A stretch of 64,000 nucleotides of DNA, from the NCBI RefSeq assembly GCF_020616155.1, contig NZ_CP085530.1:2385501-2449500 (forward strand), read 5' to 3'. Of the stretch, positions 1 to 9,202 are shown in pieces (position 1 is the stretch's first letter; every line of letters starts with the position of its first letter). The DNA is from Vogesella sp. XCS3. GTDB lineage: Bacteria; Pseudomonadota; Gammaproteobacteria; Burkholderiales; Chromobacteriaceae. The notes below the pieces were generated by a model. The model saw nothing but the letters and a program-made list of their open reading frames with translations, was not told where the DNA came from and did not search any database. The translations under genes were made by a program, and so were the position numbers.

Positions 1-728
1 GCCTGCGCCAGCGTGTCCAGCTCGCGGTTGGCGGCAAAATGCGGCACCGGCTCGCTGCCCCCGGCGCTGACGCTGTCGGCAAAGCGCGTGAGGCGGGTAA
101 TGCCGCGGCTGAGCCACCACGAAAACAGCGCCCCCAGCAGCAGTGCGGCCAACAGCACCACGCCAATCAGCCGCCCCAGCTTGGCCTCGCTGCGCTCGAT
201 ATGCGGCTGCATCGCCAGATTGGGCCGGCTGACGGTGAGCACGCCGATAATGCGCTGGCCGTCGCGCACCGGCGCCGCCACGTACATCACGGTAGATAAA
301 GGGTTGGCTGCGTCGGCCAGCGTGCTGCGCGCGCCGTACTGGCCGCGCAGCGTCAGCGCCACGTCGCGCCAGCGGCTGTAGTCCTGACCCACAGCCTGGC
401 CGGCGGAATCCAGCAACACCACGCCACGGGCGTCGGTCAGATAGACGCGCAGCTGGGTGTGATCCTGTCGCACGCCCCACACCTCGGCCTGCGGCTGGCG
501 CGCGGCAAAGCGCTGCAGCGTGGCCGCCAGGCGGCCATCGTCCAGCCTACCGGCCACCATGTCCGGCTGCACCATCTCGGCCAGCAGGTTGGCGGTGTCC
601 AGCAGTACCGCTTCGGCCGAGCGCCGCATCGCCGGTTTGATCTCGTCGCGCACCACGCTCACCACGTAGGCGGCCAACAGCCCCAGCAGCAGGAAGTAGC
701 CGGCAAAAATGCGCCAGGAAAAGCGCAT
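1..728 (-). CDS. creC: CreC-like sensor histidine kinase (N-terminal part, cut by window edge)
   Basis: Inner-membrane sensor kinase of the CreBC two-component system, which in enterobacteria responds to carbon source and growth conditions. About 242 residues are visible. A first membrane segment follows MRFSWRIFAGYFLLL; then comes a periplasmic sensor region with a KPAMRRSAEAVLLDTANLL stretch very like E. coli CreC; a second membrane segment (VVLLAALLLGALFSWWL) and the start of a HAMP region (RGITRLTRFADSV) follow. The catalytic core lies outside the window. The start ATG shares one base with the creB stop (TGATG), so the two are translationally coupled. The assignment rests on N-terminal similarity plus the CreB neighbour. 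No creD is visible. Confidence 0.82.
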   Translation of the reverse strand, partial: MRFSWRIFAGYFLLLGLLAAYVVSVVRDEIKPAMRRSAEAVLLDTANLLAEMVQPDMVAGRLDDGRLAATLQRFAARQPQAEVWGVRQDHTQLRVYLTDARGVVLLDSAGQAVGQDYSRWRDVALTLRGQYGARSTLADAANPLSTVMYVAAPVRDGQRIIGVLTVSRPNLAMQPHIERSEAKLGRLIGVVLLAALLLGALFSWWLSRGITRLTRFADSVSAGGSEPVPHFAANRELDTLAQ

Positions 729-1411
729 CAGCCCTGCTCCAGCGCGTAGCCGAAGCCACGGTGGGTCACAATGGGGTCGAGGTCGGCGCGCACCTGGCGC
801 AGCTTGGCGCGCAGGGTCTTGATGTGGCTGTCGATGGTGCGCTCGAAACTGTCTTCGGCTGCCTCACCCAGCGCGTCCAGCAGCTGGCTGCGGCTGAATA
901 CTTGCCCCGGCCGTGCCAGCAGCGTGGCCAGCAAGCGGTATTCGGACGGCGTCAGCGCCAGCACCTGGCCGGCAAAGCGGATGCGGCGCGCCGCCGCCTC
1001 GTGGCAAAACAGGCTGCCAGAGTTGGCCGCATGCGCCTGCGGCGGCTGGCTGCGTTTGAGGATGGCACGCACCCGCGCCACCACCTCGCGCGGGCTGAAC
1101 GGCTTCACCACGTAGTCGTCGGCGCCCAGCTCCAGCCCCAGCACGCGGTCCACTTCGTCGGCGCGGGCAGTCAGCAGCATCACCGGCAGCTCGCTGTGGC
1201 GGCGTAAACGGCCCAGCAGCGCCAGGCCGCTATCGTCCGGCAGGCCGATGTCGAGGATCAGCAGCTGCGGCGGCTCGGCCGCCAGCGCCGCTTCGGCGTC
1301 GCGCGCCAGCGTGCAGTGCCGCACCTGCCAGCCCTCGCGTTGCAGGGCATACAGCAAAGTATCGGCGATAGCCGGCTCGTCTTCGGCCAGCAGGATGCGG
1401 TAAGCAGACAT
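728..1411 (-). CDS. creB: CreB-like response regulator
   Basis: OmpR-class response regulator, 227 aa. The receiver domain has the acidic pair (AEDE), the phospho-acceptor Asp in LLILDIGLPD and the conserved Lys in DDYVVKPFSPRE; a C-terminal winged helix follows (TIDSHIKTLRAKLRQ, HRGFGYAL). The blocks ADTLLYALQREGW and EVDRVLGLELGADDYV closely track E. coli CreB. The ATG giving MSAYRILLAEDE is chosen because family members begin there; an ATG six codons upstream (1429) is possible and neither has a good ribosome-binding site. It overlaps creC by one base. The genes it controls here are unknown. Confidence 0.85.
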   Translation of the reverse strand: MSAYRILLAEDEPAIADTLLYALQREGWQVRHCTLARDAEAALAAEPPQLLILDIGLPDDSGLALLGRLRRHSELPVMLLTARADEVDRVLGLELGADDYVVKPFSPREVVARVRAILKRSQPPQAHAANSGSLFCHEAAARRIRFAGQVLALTPSEYRLLATLLARPGQVFSRSQLLDALGEAAEDSFERTIDSHIKTLRAKLRQVRADLDPIVTHRGFGYALEQG

Positions 1412-1477
1412 GGTAACGGCATGCAGCAAGGAAAACGGCAGCTTGCCCGAGCACGCTGCCGCCGTAAAGCCCGCGCC

Positions 1478-2467
1478 TTAACGCTGCCGCTGCAGCCAGG
1501 CGGCGATGATGCGGCGGATGGCGGGGATGCCCTGTTTGCCGACGCGCTCGCCTTCGCGGATGGCGCGGCTGCGCTGGTCGAAGTCGGCAGCGCCCAGGCC
1601 CAGCACCTGCGGGCGCAGGATGACGTCGGCGCCTTTGAGCTCGTTGGCCAGCGCGGCCTGGGTCATGATGGACAGGCTTTGGTCGAAGGTGCCCAGCACG
1701 CCGCTTTTGCGCTGCGCCGGCTTGGCGGTGATATCGACGGCGATCACGATGTCGGCGCCCAGCTCGCGCGCGGCGCTGACCGGTACCGGGCTCACCAGGC
1801 CGCCGTCCACGTAGCGGCGGCCACGGATGGTCACAGGCTGGAACACATTGGGAATGGCGGCGGAGGCGCGCACGGCGGTGCCGGTGTCGCCGCTACGGAA
1901 GACCACGCGCGCGCCGCTGTCAAAGTCGGTGGCCACCGCGGCGAAGGTGCGCGGCAGCTGTTCGATGCGCTTGCGGCCAACCTCGCGGTTGACCATCGCC
2001 GCCAGTTTGTCGCCTTTCAGGAAGCCGCCACCGGACAGGCTAAAGTCTTTCAGCTCGTCTTCGTTCAGCGCCAGCGCGCGGCGGCGCAGCTTGTCAGCGC
2101 TCATACCCGTGGCGTAGATAGCCCCCACCACGCTGCCGGCGCTGGTGCCGGTGATGATGTCCGGCACGATGCCCTGCTGCTCCAACACACGGATCACCCC
2201 CACGTGGGCAAAACCCTTGGCTGCACCGCCGCCCAGCGCCAGCGCGATACGCGGCTGGCGCACGACTTTTGGCGCGGCGGGCTTGGCCGCAGCGGGTTTG
2301 GCCGGTGGCGGCGCAACGGGCACCGGTGCCTCGGCGACCGGCGTGCTGGCCGGGGTAGCGGGCAGCGTTACCGCAGGTGGCTGGGCTGGCGGCGTGACGC
2401 TGGTACACGCGGCCAACAGCAGCGGGGCGAGGGCGCGCAGGCTGCGCGGCAGCGGCTTAGGCGGCAC
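1478..2467 (-). CDS. Patatin-like phospholipase, RssA/NTE family lipoprotein (copy 1)
   Basis: Predicted serine lipid acyl hydrolase, 329 aa. A signal peptide ends in the lipobox LLLAAC, so it should be a lipoprotein; a Pro/Ala-rich linker covers roughly residues 25-70. The patatin domain has the oxyanion loop GGGAAKGFAHVGVIRVLEQ, the nucleophile motif GTSAGS and the Asp of DGGLVSPVPV. The start appears to be GTG at 2467, inside the end of the upstream paralogue (11-base overlap), with no clear ribosome-binding site of its own, which suggests translational coupling. It is a close paralogue of the gene at 2457-3344, with the extra linker as the main difference. Substrate unknown. Confidence 0.85.
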   Translation of the reverse strand: MPPKPLPRSLRALAPLLLAACTSVTPPAQPPAVTLPATPASTPVAEAPVPVAPPPAKPAAAKPAAPKVVRQPRIALALGGGAAKGFAHVGVIRVLEQQGIVPDIITGTSAGSVVGAIYATGMSADKLRRRALALNEDELKDFSLSGGGFLKGDKLAAMVNREVGRKRIEQLPRTFAAVATDFDSGARVVFRSGDTGTAVRASAAIPNVFQPVTIRGRRYVDGGLVSPVPVSAARELGADIVIAVDITAKPAQRKSGVLGTFDQSLSIMTQAALANELKGADVILRPQVLGLGAADFDQRSRAIREGERVGKQGIPAIRRIIAAWLQRQR

Positions 2468-3344
2468 GTTTGCGTTTCACCCAGTTATCGATGGCGGCTT
2501 TTACTTGCGGCAACATCGCTTTGGCCACTTTCTCGCCTTCGGCGATGGCGCTGGCGCGTTCGTCAAAGTCGGCCGCGCCGATATGCAGCACCGCCGGGCG
2601 CAGCACCACGTCGGCCTGCTTCAGCTCCAGATTCAGCGCGGTGAGGTTCATGATGTTCAGGCTGCGGTCCAGCAGGCTCAAAAAGCCGCTGCTGGCTTTG
2701 CCGGTGGGCTTGGCCGAGATGTCCACGGCGATCACGATGTCGGCGCCCATTTCACGGGCGGCCATCACCGGCACCGGGCTCACCAGGCCGCCATCTACAT
2801 AGCGGCGGCCATTGATGGAGACCGGCTGGAACACATTGGGGATGGCGGCCGAGGCGCGGGCGGCGGTGCCGGTATCGCCGCTTTTCAGCACCACGCGGGC
2901 GCCGCTATCCAGGTCAGTGACCACCGCGCCGAATTTGCGCGGCAGCTGTTCGATGCGCTTGCCGTCCACCTGCTGGTTCACCAGCGCGGCCAGCTTCTCG
3001 CCCTTCAGGAAACCGCTGGTGGAGAAGGTGAAGTCCTTCAGGTCGTCTTCGTTGATGCGCATGGCGCGGTAGCGCAGCGCTTCGCCGTCCACGCCGCTGG
3101 CGTAGATGGCACCGACAATACTACCGGCGCTGGTGCCGGTGACGATGTCGGCCTTGATGCCGTTTTGCTCCAGCACGCGAATTACCCCCACGTGGGCAAA
3201 GCCCTTGGCGGCACCGCCCCCCAGGGCAAAAGCCAGCTTGGGCTTGGGCAGCGGCTGCTGCACTACCGGGGCAGAGGTGGGGGTGGTGCAGGCGGCCAGG
3301 CCTGCCAGCAGGGACAGGGCGGCAAAACGGCGAACAGACAACAT
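2457..3344 (-). CDS. Patatin-like phospholipase, RssA/NTE family lipoprotein (copy 2)
   Basis: 295-aa paralogue of the neighbouring patatin lipoprotein. The signal peptide runs into the lipobox LAGLAAC. The catalytic parts are present: GGGAAKGFAHVGVIRVLEQ, GTSAGSIVGAIYASG and DGGLVSPVPV, the Ser-Asp dyad expected of patatins. It lacks the long Pro/Ala linker of copy 1. The stop lies 11 bases inside copy 1, and the start is 11 bases after the bioC stop, so bioH, bioC and both patatins look like one leftward transcription unit. A role in phospholipid or lysophospholipid turnover is inferred from the family only. Confidence 0.86.
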   Translation of the reverse strand: MLSVRRFAALSLLAGLAACTTPTSAPVVQQPLPKPKLAFALGGGAAKGFAHVGVIRVLEQNGIKADIVTGTSAGSIVGAIYASGVDGEALRYRAMRINEDDLKDFTFSTSGFLKGEKLAALVNQQVDGKRIEQLPRKFGAVVTDLDSGARVVLKSGDTGTAARASAAIPNVFQPVSINGRRYVDGGLVSPVPVMAAREMGADIVIAVDISAKPTGKASSGFLSLLDRSLNIMNLTALNLELKQADVVLRPAVLHIGAADFDERASAIAEGEKVAKAMLPQVKAAIDNWVKRKRAA

Positions 3345-3355
3345 AAAGGCTTTTC

Positions 3356-4261
3356 TCAGCGCTTGGGCGCGTTACGGGTAAATTCGATAACCTGCCTGCC
3401 GTCGGGCAGGATGGTCGGTTTTTTCTTCGGCTCGCCTTTCCAGGCGTGGCCGTACAGCACTTCGTAGGTGGCCGGCAGCTGGCCGTTGTGACGGCGCTGC
3501 TCGTAGGCGTCTACCACGCGTTGCCAGGCGTGCTTGCCCATCAGGCCGCGGCCACGGCCGGCGGTGGCGTTATGGGCACCGATGGCTTTCAGGTCCTGCA
3601 TCACTTCGCGGGCGTGCTCGTAGGTAAGCACGATTTTTTCCATATCCATCACCGGCTCGCTGAACTGCGCCGCCATCAGCGCGTCGCCCAGGTCGTGCAT
3701 GTCGATGAACTGGTTCACGTGGGTGGCGCCGTCGGCGTGGCCAAAAGCCTCGCGCAGCTCGAACAGCGTGTCCGGCCCCATGGTAGCGAACATCAGCATG
3801 CCGCCTGGCTTGAGCACGCGCTGGAACTCGGCAAACACCTGGTCCGGCACGTTCACCCACTGGATGGTGAGGCTGGACCAGATCATGTCCACGCTGTTGT
3901 CGGCCAACGGCAGGCGCTCGACGTCGGCGCACAGCTGCCACGGCTGCTGCGGCTTGAACAGCCGCGACAGCATGCCCTGCCCGGCGCGCTGCTTTTCGCG
4001 CGAGGCGGCCAGCATGGCGTGCGCCAGGTCCAGCTCCAGCACGCGCGCGTCCGGGTAGCGCTGGCGCAGCGCGGCGCTGCCGTAACCGGTGCCGCTGCCG
4101 GCGTCCAGGATCACTTGCGGCTGCAGCTTGATGTAGTCCAGGCGCTCGGCCATGCGGTCGCACACTTCGCGTTGCAGCACGGCGGCCGAATCGTAGCTAG
4201 CGGCAGCGCGCTCGAACGAGGCGCGGACGCGGGATTTGTCGGTGTAAAACGCTTCGCTCAT
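3356..4261 (-). CDS. bioC: Malonyl-ACP O-methyltransferase BioC
   Basis: SAM-dependent methyltransferase, 301 aa, that caps malonyl-ACP as its methyl ester so that fatty-acid synthase can build the pimeloyl chain of biotin. The N terminus (DKSRVRASFERAAASYDSAA) is typical of BioC. Motif I is LDAGSGTGYGSAALRQ, and IWSSLTIQWVNV and LKPGGMLMFATMGPDTL match later family blocks. The C terminus is long, as in betaproteobacterial BioC. The start overlaps the bioH stop by four bases (ATGA). The adjacent BioH supplies the esterase that removes the methyl group. Confidence 0.93.
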   Translation of the reverse strand: MSEAFYTDKSRVRASFERAAASYDSAAVLQREVCDRMAERLDYIKLQPQVILDAGSGTGYGSAALRQRYPDARVLELDLAHAMLAASREKQRAGQGMLSRLFKPQQPWQLCADVERLPLADNSVDMIWSSLTIQWVNVPDQVFAEFQRVLKPGGMLMFATMGPDTLFELREAFGHADGATHVNQFIDMHDLGDALMAAQFSEPVMDMEKIVLTYEHAREVMQDLKAIGAHNATAGRGRGLMGKHAWQRVVDAYEQRRHNGQLPATYEVLYGHAWKGEPKKKPTILPDGRQVIEFTRNAPKR

Positions 4262-5022
4262 GCGTGTTGTTCCAGGTGGTGGCGCAGGTGGTCGATAAAC
4301 ACGTTCTCGTGTGACAAGAACGGCGCATGCGAAGCCTGGGCAAATTCGTACAGGGTAGCATCCGGCAGGGCATCGGCCAGCCAGCGGCCAGCGCCTATCG
4401 GCGTAATCGCGTCACGCGCACCGAAGAACAGCCCTACAGGACAATGGATATCGGCGGCAAGTTCCCGCGCGTCGGCGGCCAGCAGGCATTCCAGCGCGGG
4501 CAATAACCCTTGCGGGCGGCCGTGCGAAAACAGCTGCGCCTTGAGGTCGGCCAGCGTTTGCCGCGCCGCCGGGGCACCCAGCATCTGTAGCGCCAGAAAA
4601 CGCTCCAGCGTGAGCTCGAACTGGCTGTCCAGGCTGGCCCCCACGCCCTCGATGGCGCTGCGCTGCTGCGCGTGCGGCCAACTATCGTCGCGCACAAAGC
4701 GCGGGCTGGTGGCGATCAGCGCCAGGCTTTTCACCAGCGACGGGTAGCGCGCCGCCCAGTGCTGGGCAATGAGGCCACCCAGCGACCAGCCCACCACGTG
4801 CACCGGCAGGGGAAAGCGCTCGGCCAGGGTGGCGGCGATCGGGTCGGGATGGAAAATATCGACAGCGGCACTGGCGCCGTGGCCGGGCAGGTCGACGCGA
4901 TGCACGCAAAAGTCGGCGGCCAGGTTGGCCGCAACGCGGTCGAACACGCCGCCGTGCAGGCCCCAGCCGTGCAGCAGCACCACATCCGGGCCGCGACCGT
5001 GGGTTTCAATGAAAAGGCTCAT
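4258..5022 (-). CDS. bioH: Pimeloyl-ACP methyl ester carboxylesterase BioH
   Basis: Alpha/beta hydrolase, 254 aa, ending chain elongation in biotin synthesis by hydrolysing pimeloyl-ACP methyl ester. The oxyanion region is VLLHGWGLHGGVFD, the nucleophile elbow is VVGWSLGGLIAQ, the acid is in FFGARDAITP and the catalytic His is in QASHAPFLSHE. Length matches E. coli BioH (256 aa). The frame stays open far upstream, but homology starts at MSLFIETHGRGP, so ATG 5022 is used. The stop overlaps bioC by four bases. Confidence 0.93.
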   Translation of the reverse strand: MSLFIETHGRGPDVVLLHGWGLHGGVFDRVAANLAADFCVHRVDLPGHGASAAVDIFHPDPIAATLAERFPLPVHVVGWSLGGLIAQHWAARYPSLVKSLALIATSPRFVRDDSWPHAQQRSAIEGVGASLDSQFELTLERFLALQMLGAPAARQTLADLKAQLFSHGRPQGLLPALECLLAADARELAADIHCPVGLFFGARDAITPIGAGRWLADALPDATLYEFAQASHAPFLSHENVFIDHLRHHLEQHA

Positions 5023-5105
5023 GGAACAGCCATATGGGGGCAAAGCGGCATTTTCGCAATAAAGGCGGCGGAAAGATACCGCCCCGCCCGGCAGGCGTGG
5101 CGCGA

Positions 5106-7961
5106 TCAGGCGCTGCGGGCCAGCTCGGCGGGCATGCCGGCCAGGCGCAGCCAGTCCAGCTCGGCAGCCGGGGCCGGGCGGGCAAAGTAATAACCCTGCA
5201 GGCGCGGGCAGCCCAGCTCGCGCAGGGCGCGTACTTGCACCTCGGTTTCCACGCCTTCGGCCACCACTTCCATGCCCAGCGCCTCGGCCAAGGCTACGAT
5301 GGCGCGCACGATGGCGATGGACTCCTCCTGGCAGTGCACTTCGCGCACAAAGGCCTGGTCGATCTTGAGCACATCGAAATGGTAGCGGTGCAGGTAGGAC
5401 AGCGCCGAGTAGCCAGTGCCAAAGTCGTCCAGCGCCAGGCAGATGCCGTGGGTCTTGAGCTGGCGCATCACTTCGATGGCCACGTCGGGCACGTCGATCA
5501 GCGCGCTCTCGGTCACTTCCAGGTGCAAGGTACCCGGCGGCAGCTGATGCTGCTGAATCAGGCGCAGCATCCAGTCCACCAGCTTGGTATCGTGGAAATG
5601 GGCACTGGACAGGTTGATGTGCAGGCACACTTCGTGGGTAATGGTGCCGTCGGCGTACCACTGGGCCAGCTGGGCGCAGGCACGCTCTATCATGTAGCGG
5701 TCCAGCTTGAGGATCAGCCCGCTTTCCTCGGCCATGGGCAGGAACACACCCGGCGCGATCATGCCCAGCTCTGGGTGATGCCAGCGTACCAGCGTCTCGA
5801 AACCGGCCAGGCGGCCGCTGTGGCTATCGACAATGGCCTGGTAGTAAGGCACCAGCTCGCTGTCGTTGGACAGCGCGTGGCGCAGCTCGGCTTCCAGCGC
5901 CAGCTGGTCGGCCTGGTTGCAGCGCAGCGCATGGTTGAACAGGGTATAGCCGTGGCGGCCGTTCTGCTTGGTGCGGTACATGGCGTGGTCGGCGTCGCGC
6001 AGCAGGTCTTCGGCGCGGCTGTAGTGCTCTTTGCTGGCCAGTACCACGCCCACGCTGACGGTGGAAAACACCTCGCGGCCAGACAACACAAAGGGGCGCT
6101 CGAAGGCTGCCACCAGGTCACGGGCGACCTGTTCGCACTCGGCCATATCGTCTACCGAGGCCAGCAGTACGGCGTATTCGTCGCCGCCCAGGCGCGCCAT
6201 GAAGTCGCCAAAGCGCAGGCTCTGGCGGATGCGCTGGCCGGCTTCGACCAGCAGCTGGTCGCCAATCAGGTGGCCCAGCGTATCGTTTACCAGCTTGAAG
6301 CGGTCCAGGTCGATCAGCAGTACGGCAAAGCGCTGCTCGGGGGCCAGCTGGAAGTGGTCCCAGCTGCGCTTGAGCACGCGCGAGAAATGGTTGCGGTTGG
6401 GCAGCTTGGTCACCGGGTCGTGCAGGCTGTCGTGCTGCAGCTGGGCGTTGGCCGCATCCAGCGCGTCACTGCGCTCGCGAACACGCTGCTCCAGGTCCAT
6501 ATAAGCCCGCTGCAGGTCATCCAGTGCCTGCACGCGCGCCAGCGCGCTGCCGATATGGTTGGCCACAAACTCCAGGATTTCCTGATCGCGCCAGCTGTAG
6601 CGCGTGTCTTCCTGGTAGCTCTGTACCGACAGCACGCCGCGCAGCATATTGCCGCTGTACAGCGGCACGCCCAGCCAGCTGTGTGGCGGTGTGCCGTTAT
6701 CGTTTTGCATGCCGAACAAGGGGTGGCTGTGCATGTCGGCCAGTAGCAAGGGGCGGCCGCTATGCAGCACCTGCTCTACCGGGCCACGCCCGGGCGCGCG
6801 CGGCGACAACTCGGCCAGGCGCAGGTCGGAGCAATACGGGAAGCTCAGCTCGTCGCGGCTCTGGTCGTACAGCGCCACCATGCAATTGCTGGCGTCGATG
6901 AATTCGGACAGCAAACGGTGCAGGCCGACAAAGAAGGCTTCCATCGACAGGCTGGTATTGGACAGCTCGGCAATGCGGAACAGCATGTGCTGCAGCTGCT
7001 CGCTGCGCTGGCGCTCGACGACTTCGGCACGCAGGCGCGCATTGATGCCCTCCAGCTCGCTGGTACGCTGCCACACCTGCTGTTCCAGGTGCGCGCGGTA
7101 CAGCAGGCGGTCCAGCGCGCAGGAAATATGGTGGCCCACGTACAGAAAGGTGGATTCGTCCGCCAGGGCGGGCGTATAGCCGGTGTCGTAACCCTGGATA
7201 ACCACGGCGCCCATCACCTTGCCGGCGCCGCTCACCAGCGGCATGCCCATCCACCAGTGCGGCTGCACACCCATAAAGCGGATGCGCTCGCGCTGGCACA
7301 GCACGGCCAACTCATCGCCCTTGAGCAGCAAGAAATGGTTTTCGCGGATCAGCCACGCGGTCAGCGACGCGCTGGGGCCACGTAGCGGGTAGGCACGGCC
7401 AAGGTCTGGCGGCTCGGGCTCATGCTGGTCAACAAAATAGGGAAAGCGGATCTGCCCGGCTTCTTCGTCAAACAGGGCGATATAGAAATTGTCGGCCGGC
7501 ATCAGGCGGCTGACGGCACGGTGCATGCGCGGCAGGAAGTCGTCCACGCTGTCGGCGTGGTTGGCCAGGCGGCTGATTTCCAGCAAGGCTTCGTGGGTGG
7601 TACGGGCGATGGCCAGCTCGCCCCGCATGCTGCCTGCTACCAGGTGGCCGGACAATAATACCGCCAGGCGCCGGGTCAGCTCGTCGGCCTGGCGTGCGCC
7701 ATGCCATAACAGCCAGCCTAGCGGCTGGCCCGGGCTACCCAAGGGGTGGCACTGCACCGGCGCTTGCCAGGACAGCTCGCCCGACAATGCGGTAGGCACT
7801 GGCAAGCCAGTGCAATCGCCCCGGCTGGCAAGGCATTGCCAGACGGTTCCCGGTTTCCCCCAAACTGCTGCACCCTCAGGAGCCTGCAAGCGGAACAAAA
7901 AGTCCAGTGCCGCTTCGGCAGCTTCTTCTGGTGTAAACAGAAAATCAGCCGTACTGTTCAT
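5106..7961 (-). CDS. GAF-GAF-GGDEF-EAL cyclic-di-GMP signalling protein
   Basis: Large soluble regulator, 951 aa. It has two GAF-like sensor domains (about residues 120-290 and 330-490), a coiled linker rich in Glu/Arg, a GGDEF domain (about 525-680) and an EAL domain (about 690-945). The GGDEF motif is GGDEY with an RFGD inhibitory-site motif five residues before it. The EAL motif reads ETL, and the other phosphodiesterase residues are visible: INLS, EVTES, DDFGTG, LKID, AEGVE and QGY. It is therefore probably an active phosphodiesterase, possibly with GTP-sensing or cyclase activity. No membrane segments. It lies between bioF and bioH on the same strand, with about 90 bases to bioF that could hold its own promoter. 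Confidence 0.9.
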   Translation of the reverse strand: MNSTADFLFTPEEAAEAALDFLFRLQAPEGAAVWGKPGTVWQCLASRGDCTGLPVPTALSGELSWQAPVQCHPLGSPGQPLGWLLWHGARQADELTRRLAVLLSGHLVAGSMRGELAIARTTHEALLEISRLANHADSVDDFLPRMHRAVSRLMPADNFYIALFDEEAGQIRFPYFVDQHEPEPPDLGRAYPLRGPSASLTAWLIRENHFLLLKGDELAVLCQRERIRFMGVQPHWWMGMPLVSGAGKVMGAVVIQGYDTGYTPALADESTFLYVGHHISCALDRLLYRAHLEQQVWQRTSELEGINARLRAEVVERQRSEQLQHMLFRIAELSNTSLSMEAFFVGLHRLLSEFIDASNCMVALYDQSRDELSFPYCSDLRLAELSPRAPGRGPVEQVLHSGRPLLLADMHSHPLFGMQNDNGTPPHSWLGVPLYSGNMLRGVLSVQSYQEDTRYSWRDQEILEFVANHIGSALARVQALDDLQRAYMDLEQRVRERSDALDAANAQLQHDSLHDPVTKLPNRNHFSRVLKRSWDHFQLAPEQRFAVLLIDLDRFKLVNDTLGHLIGDQLLVEAGQRIRQSLRFGDFMARLGGDEYAVLLASVDDMAECEQVARDLVAAFERPFVLSGREVFSTVSVGVVLASKEHYSRAEDLLRDADHAMYRTKQNGRHGYTLFNHALRCNQADQLALEAELRHALSNDSELVPYYQAIVDSHSGRLAGFETLVRWHHPELGMIAPGVFLPMAEESGLILKLDRYMIERACAQLAQWYADGTITHEVCLHINLSSAHFHDTKLVDWMLRLIQQHQLPPGTLHLEVTESALIDVPDVAIEVMRQLKTHGICLALDDFGTGYSALSYLHRYHFDVLKIDQAFVREVHCQEESIAIVRAIVALAEALGMEVVAEGVETEVQVRALRELGCPRLQGYYFARPAPAAELDWLRLAGMPAELARSA

Positions 7962-8050
7962 ACAGTCTTTATTGACCCACTCGTCATCATTAGCGCGCGG
8001 TGGCTATTATTCTCGTGTGGTCTTACTGCTTGGCGTTTCGGGCGGCCGCC

Positions 8051-9202
8051 TTATCGCGCTACCTGCTGTAGCGCAGCCAACAACGCCGCCAGATCACCTG
8101 CGGTATGACCCGCCGACAAGGAAACGCGCAGTCTTGCCGTTCCTGCCGGTACCGTGGGAGGCCGAATGGCTGGTATCCACACACCCTGCTCGCGCAGGGC
8201 GGCAGCCATTCCTACCGCAGCCTCGTTACTGCCAATAATAATCGCTTGAATTGGCGAACGGGAAGAGAGCAATCGCAAAGATTTATCCTGCATAAATTGC
8301 CGTAATGTCAAAATATGCTGCTGCACTCGTTCCCGCCGCCAGCCCTCCTGCTGCATCACCTGCAAGCTGGCCAGAATAGCCGCCGCTTGTGCCGGGGGAT
8401 GCGCGGTGGTGAAAATATACGTCCTGGCGGTGTTCACCAGCCACTGCACCAAAGCATGGCTCCCCGCCACAAAGGCGCCGGCCACCCCGGCAGCCTTGCC
8501 CAGCGTGGCCATGTACACCACGCGCGGGTGATGCAAGGCGTACTCCACCAGCGCACCGCGCCCTTCGCCCAGCAGGCCGAAACCATGGGCATCGTCCAGA
8601 TAAAGCCAGGCATCGTAGCGTTCGGCCAGCGCCAGCAGCTCGCGTAGCGGCGCTTCGTCGCCGTCCATGCTGTACACCGCATCTACCGCAATAAGCCGCG
8701 TACGGGCCGGGGTTTTTTGCAACAGTGCTTCCAGATGCGCCAGGTCACTGTGGCGAAAGCGTTGAAAATCTGCCCGCGACAGCACGCAGGCGTCGTTCAG
8801 CGAGGCATGGTTGAGCTTGTCGGCAAATACCGCGTCGCCGCGCCCCACCAAGCTGGTAATCACCCCCAGGTTGGCCGCATAGCCGGAACCAAATACCAGC
8901 GCCGCCTCGCAGCCTACCCAGTCGGCCAGGGCGGCTTCGGCCTGCTGCTGGATAGCAAAATGGCCGGCCACCAGCTCGGATGCACCGGCGCCCACGCCCC
9001 AATCGGCAATAGCCTGCTGCATGGCGGCTTTCAGCGCCGGGTGGTTAGCGAGACCCAGGTAATCGTTACTGGCAAAAGCCAGGTAGTCGCGGCCATCAAT
9101 CGTGACGTGCGGGCCTTGCGGGCTGTGCAGCGCGTGGCGCTGGCGCAGGCGATGCTCGGCCGCCAGCGCGGCCAGGGCGGGTTCTAGCTGATCCGGGTGC
9201 AT
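8051..9202 (-). CDS. bioF: 8-amino-7-oxononanoate synthase BioF
   Basis: PLP-dependent alpha-oxoamine synthase, 383 aa, condensing pimeloyl-ACP (or -CoA) with L-alanine in biotin synthesis. Visible blocks are FASNDYLGLANHPALK, VFGSGYAANLG, LDDAHGFGLLGEGRG and the PLP-lysine segment MATLGKAAGVAGAF. The ATG giving MHPDQLEP is chosen: GAAAGG lies 8 bases before it, and the spacer between them is one copy of the repeat TTGGCCGC that recurs across the window. Length equals E. coli BioF (384 aa). bioB lies upstream on the same strand with an intrinsic terminator in between. Confidence 0.94.
   Translation of the reverse strand: MHPDQLEPALAALAAEHRLRQRHALHSPQGPHVTIDGRDYLAFASNDYLGLANHPALKAAMQQAIADWGVGAGASELVAGHFAIQQQAEAALADWVGCEAALVFGSGYAANLGVITSLVGRGDAVFADKLNHASLNDACVLSRADFQRFRHSDLAHLEALLQKTPARTRLIAVDAVYSMDGDEAPLRELLALAERYDAWLYLDDAHGFGLLGEGRGALVEYALHHPRVVYMATLGKAAGVAGAFVAGSHALVQWLVNTARTYIFTTAHPPAQAAAILASLQVMQQEGWRRERVQQHILTLRQFMQDKSLRLLSSRSPIQAIIIGSNEAAVGMAAALREQGVWIPAIRPPTVPAGTARLRVSLSAGHTAGDLAALLAALQQVAR

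Noticed and set aside
5023..5661. Upstream extension of the bioH reading frame by over 200 codons
   Set aside because: The extension is Arg/Ala-rich, overlaps the 3' end of the GGDEF-EAL gene antisense-free only by frame shift, and BioH homology begins at MSLFIETHG.
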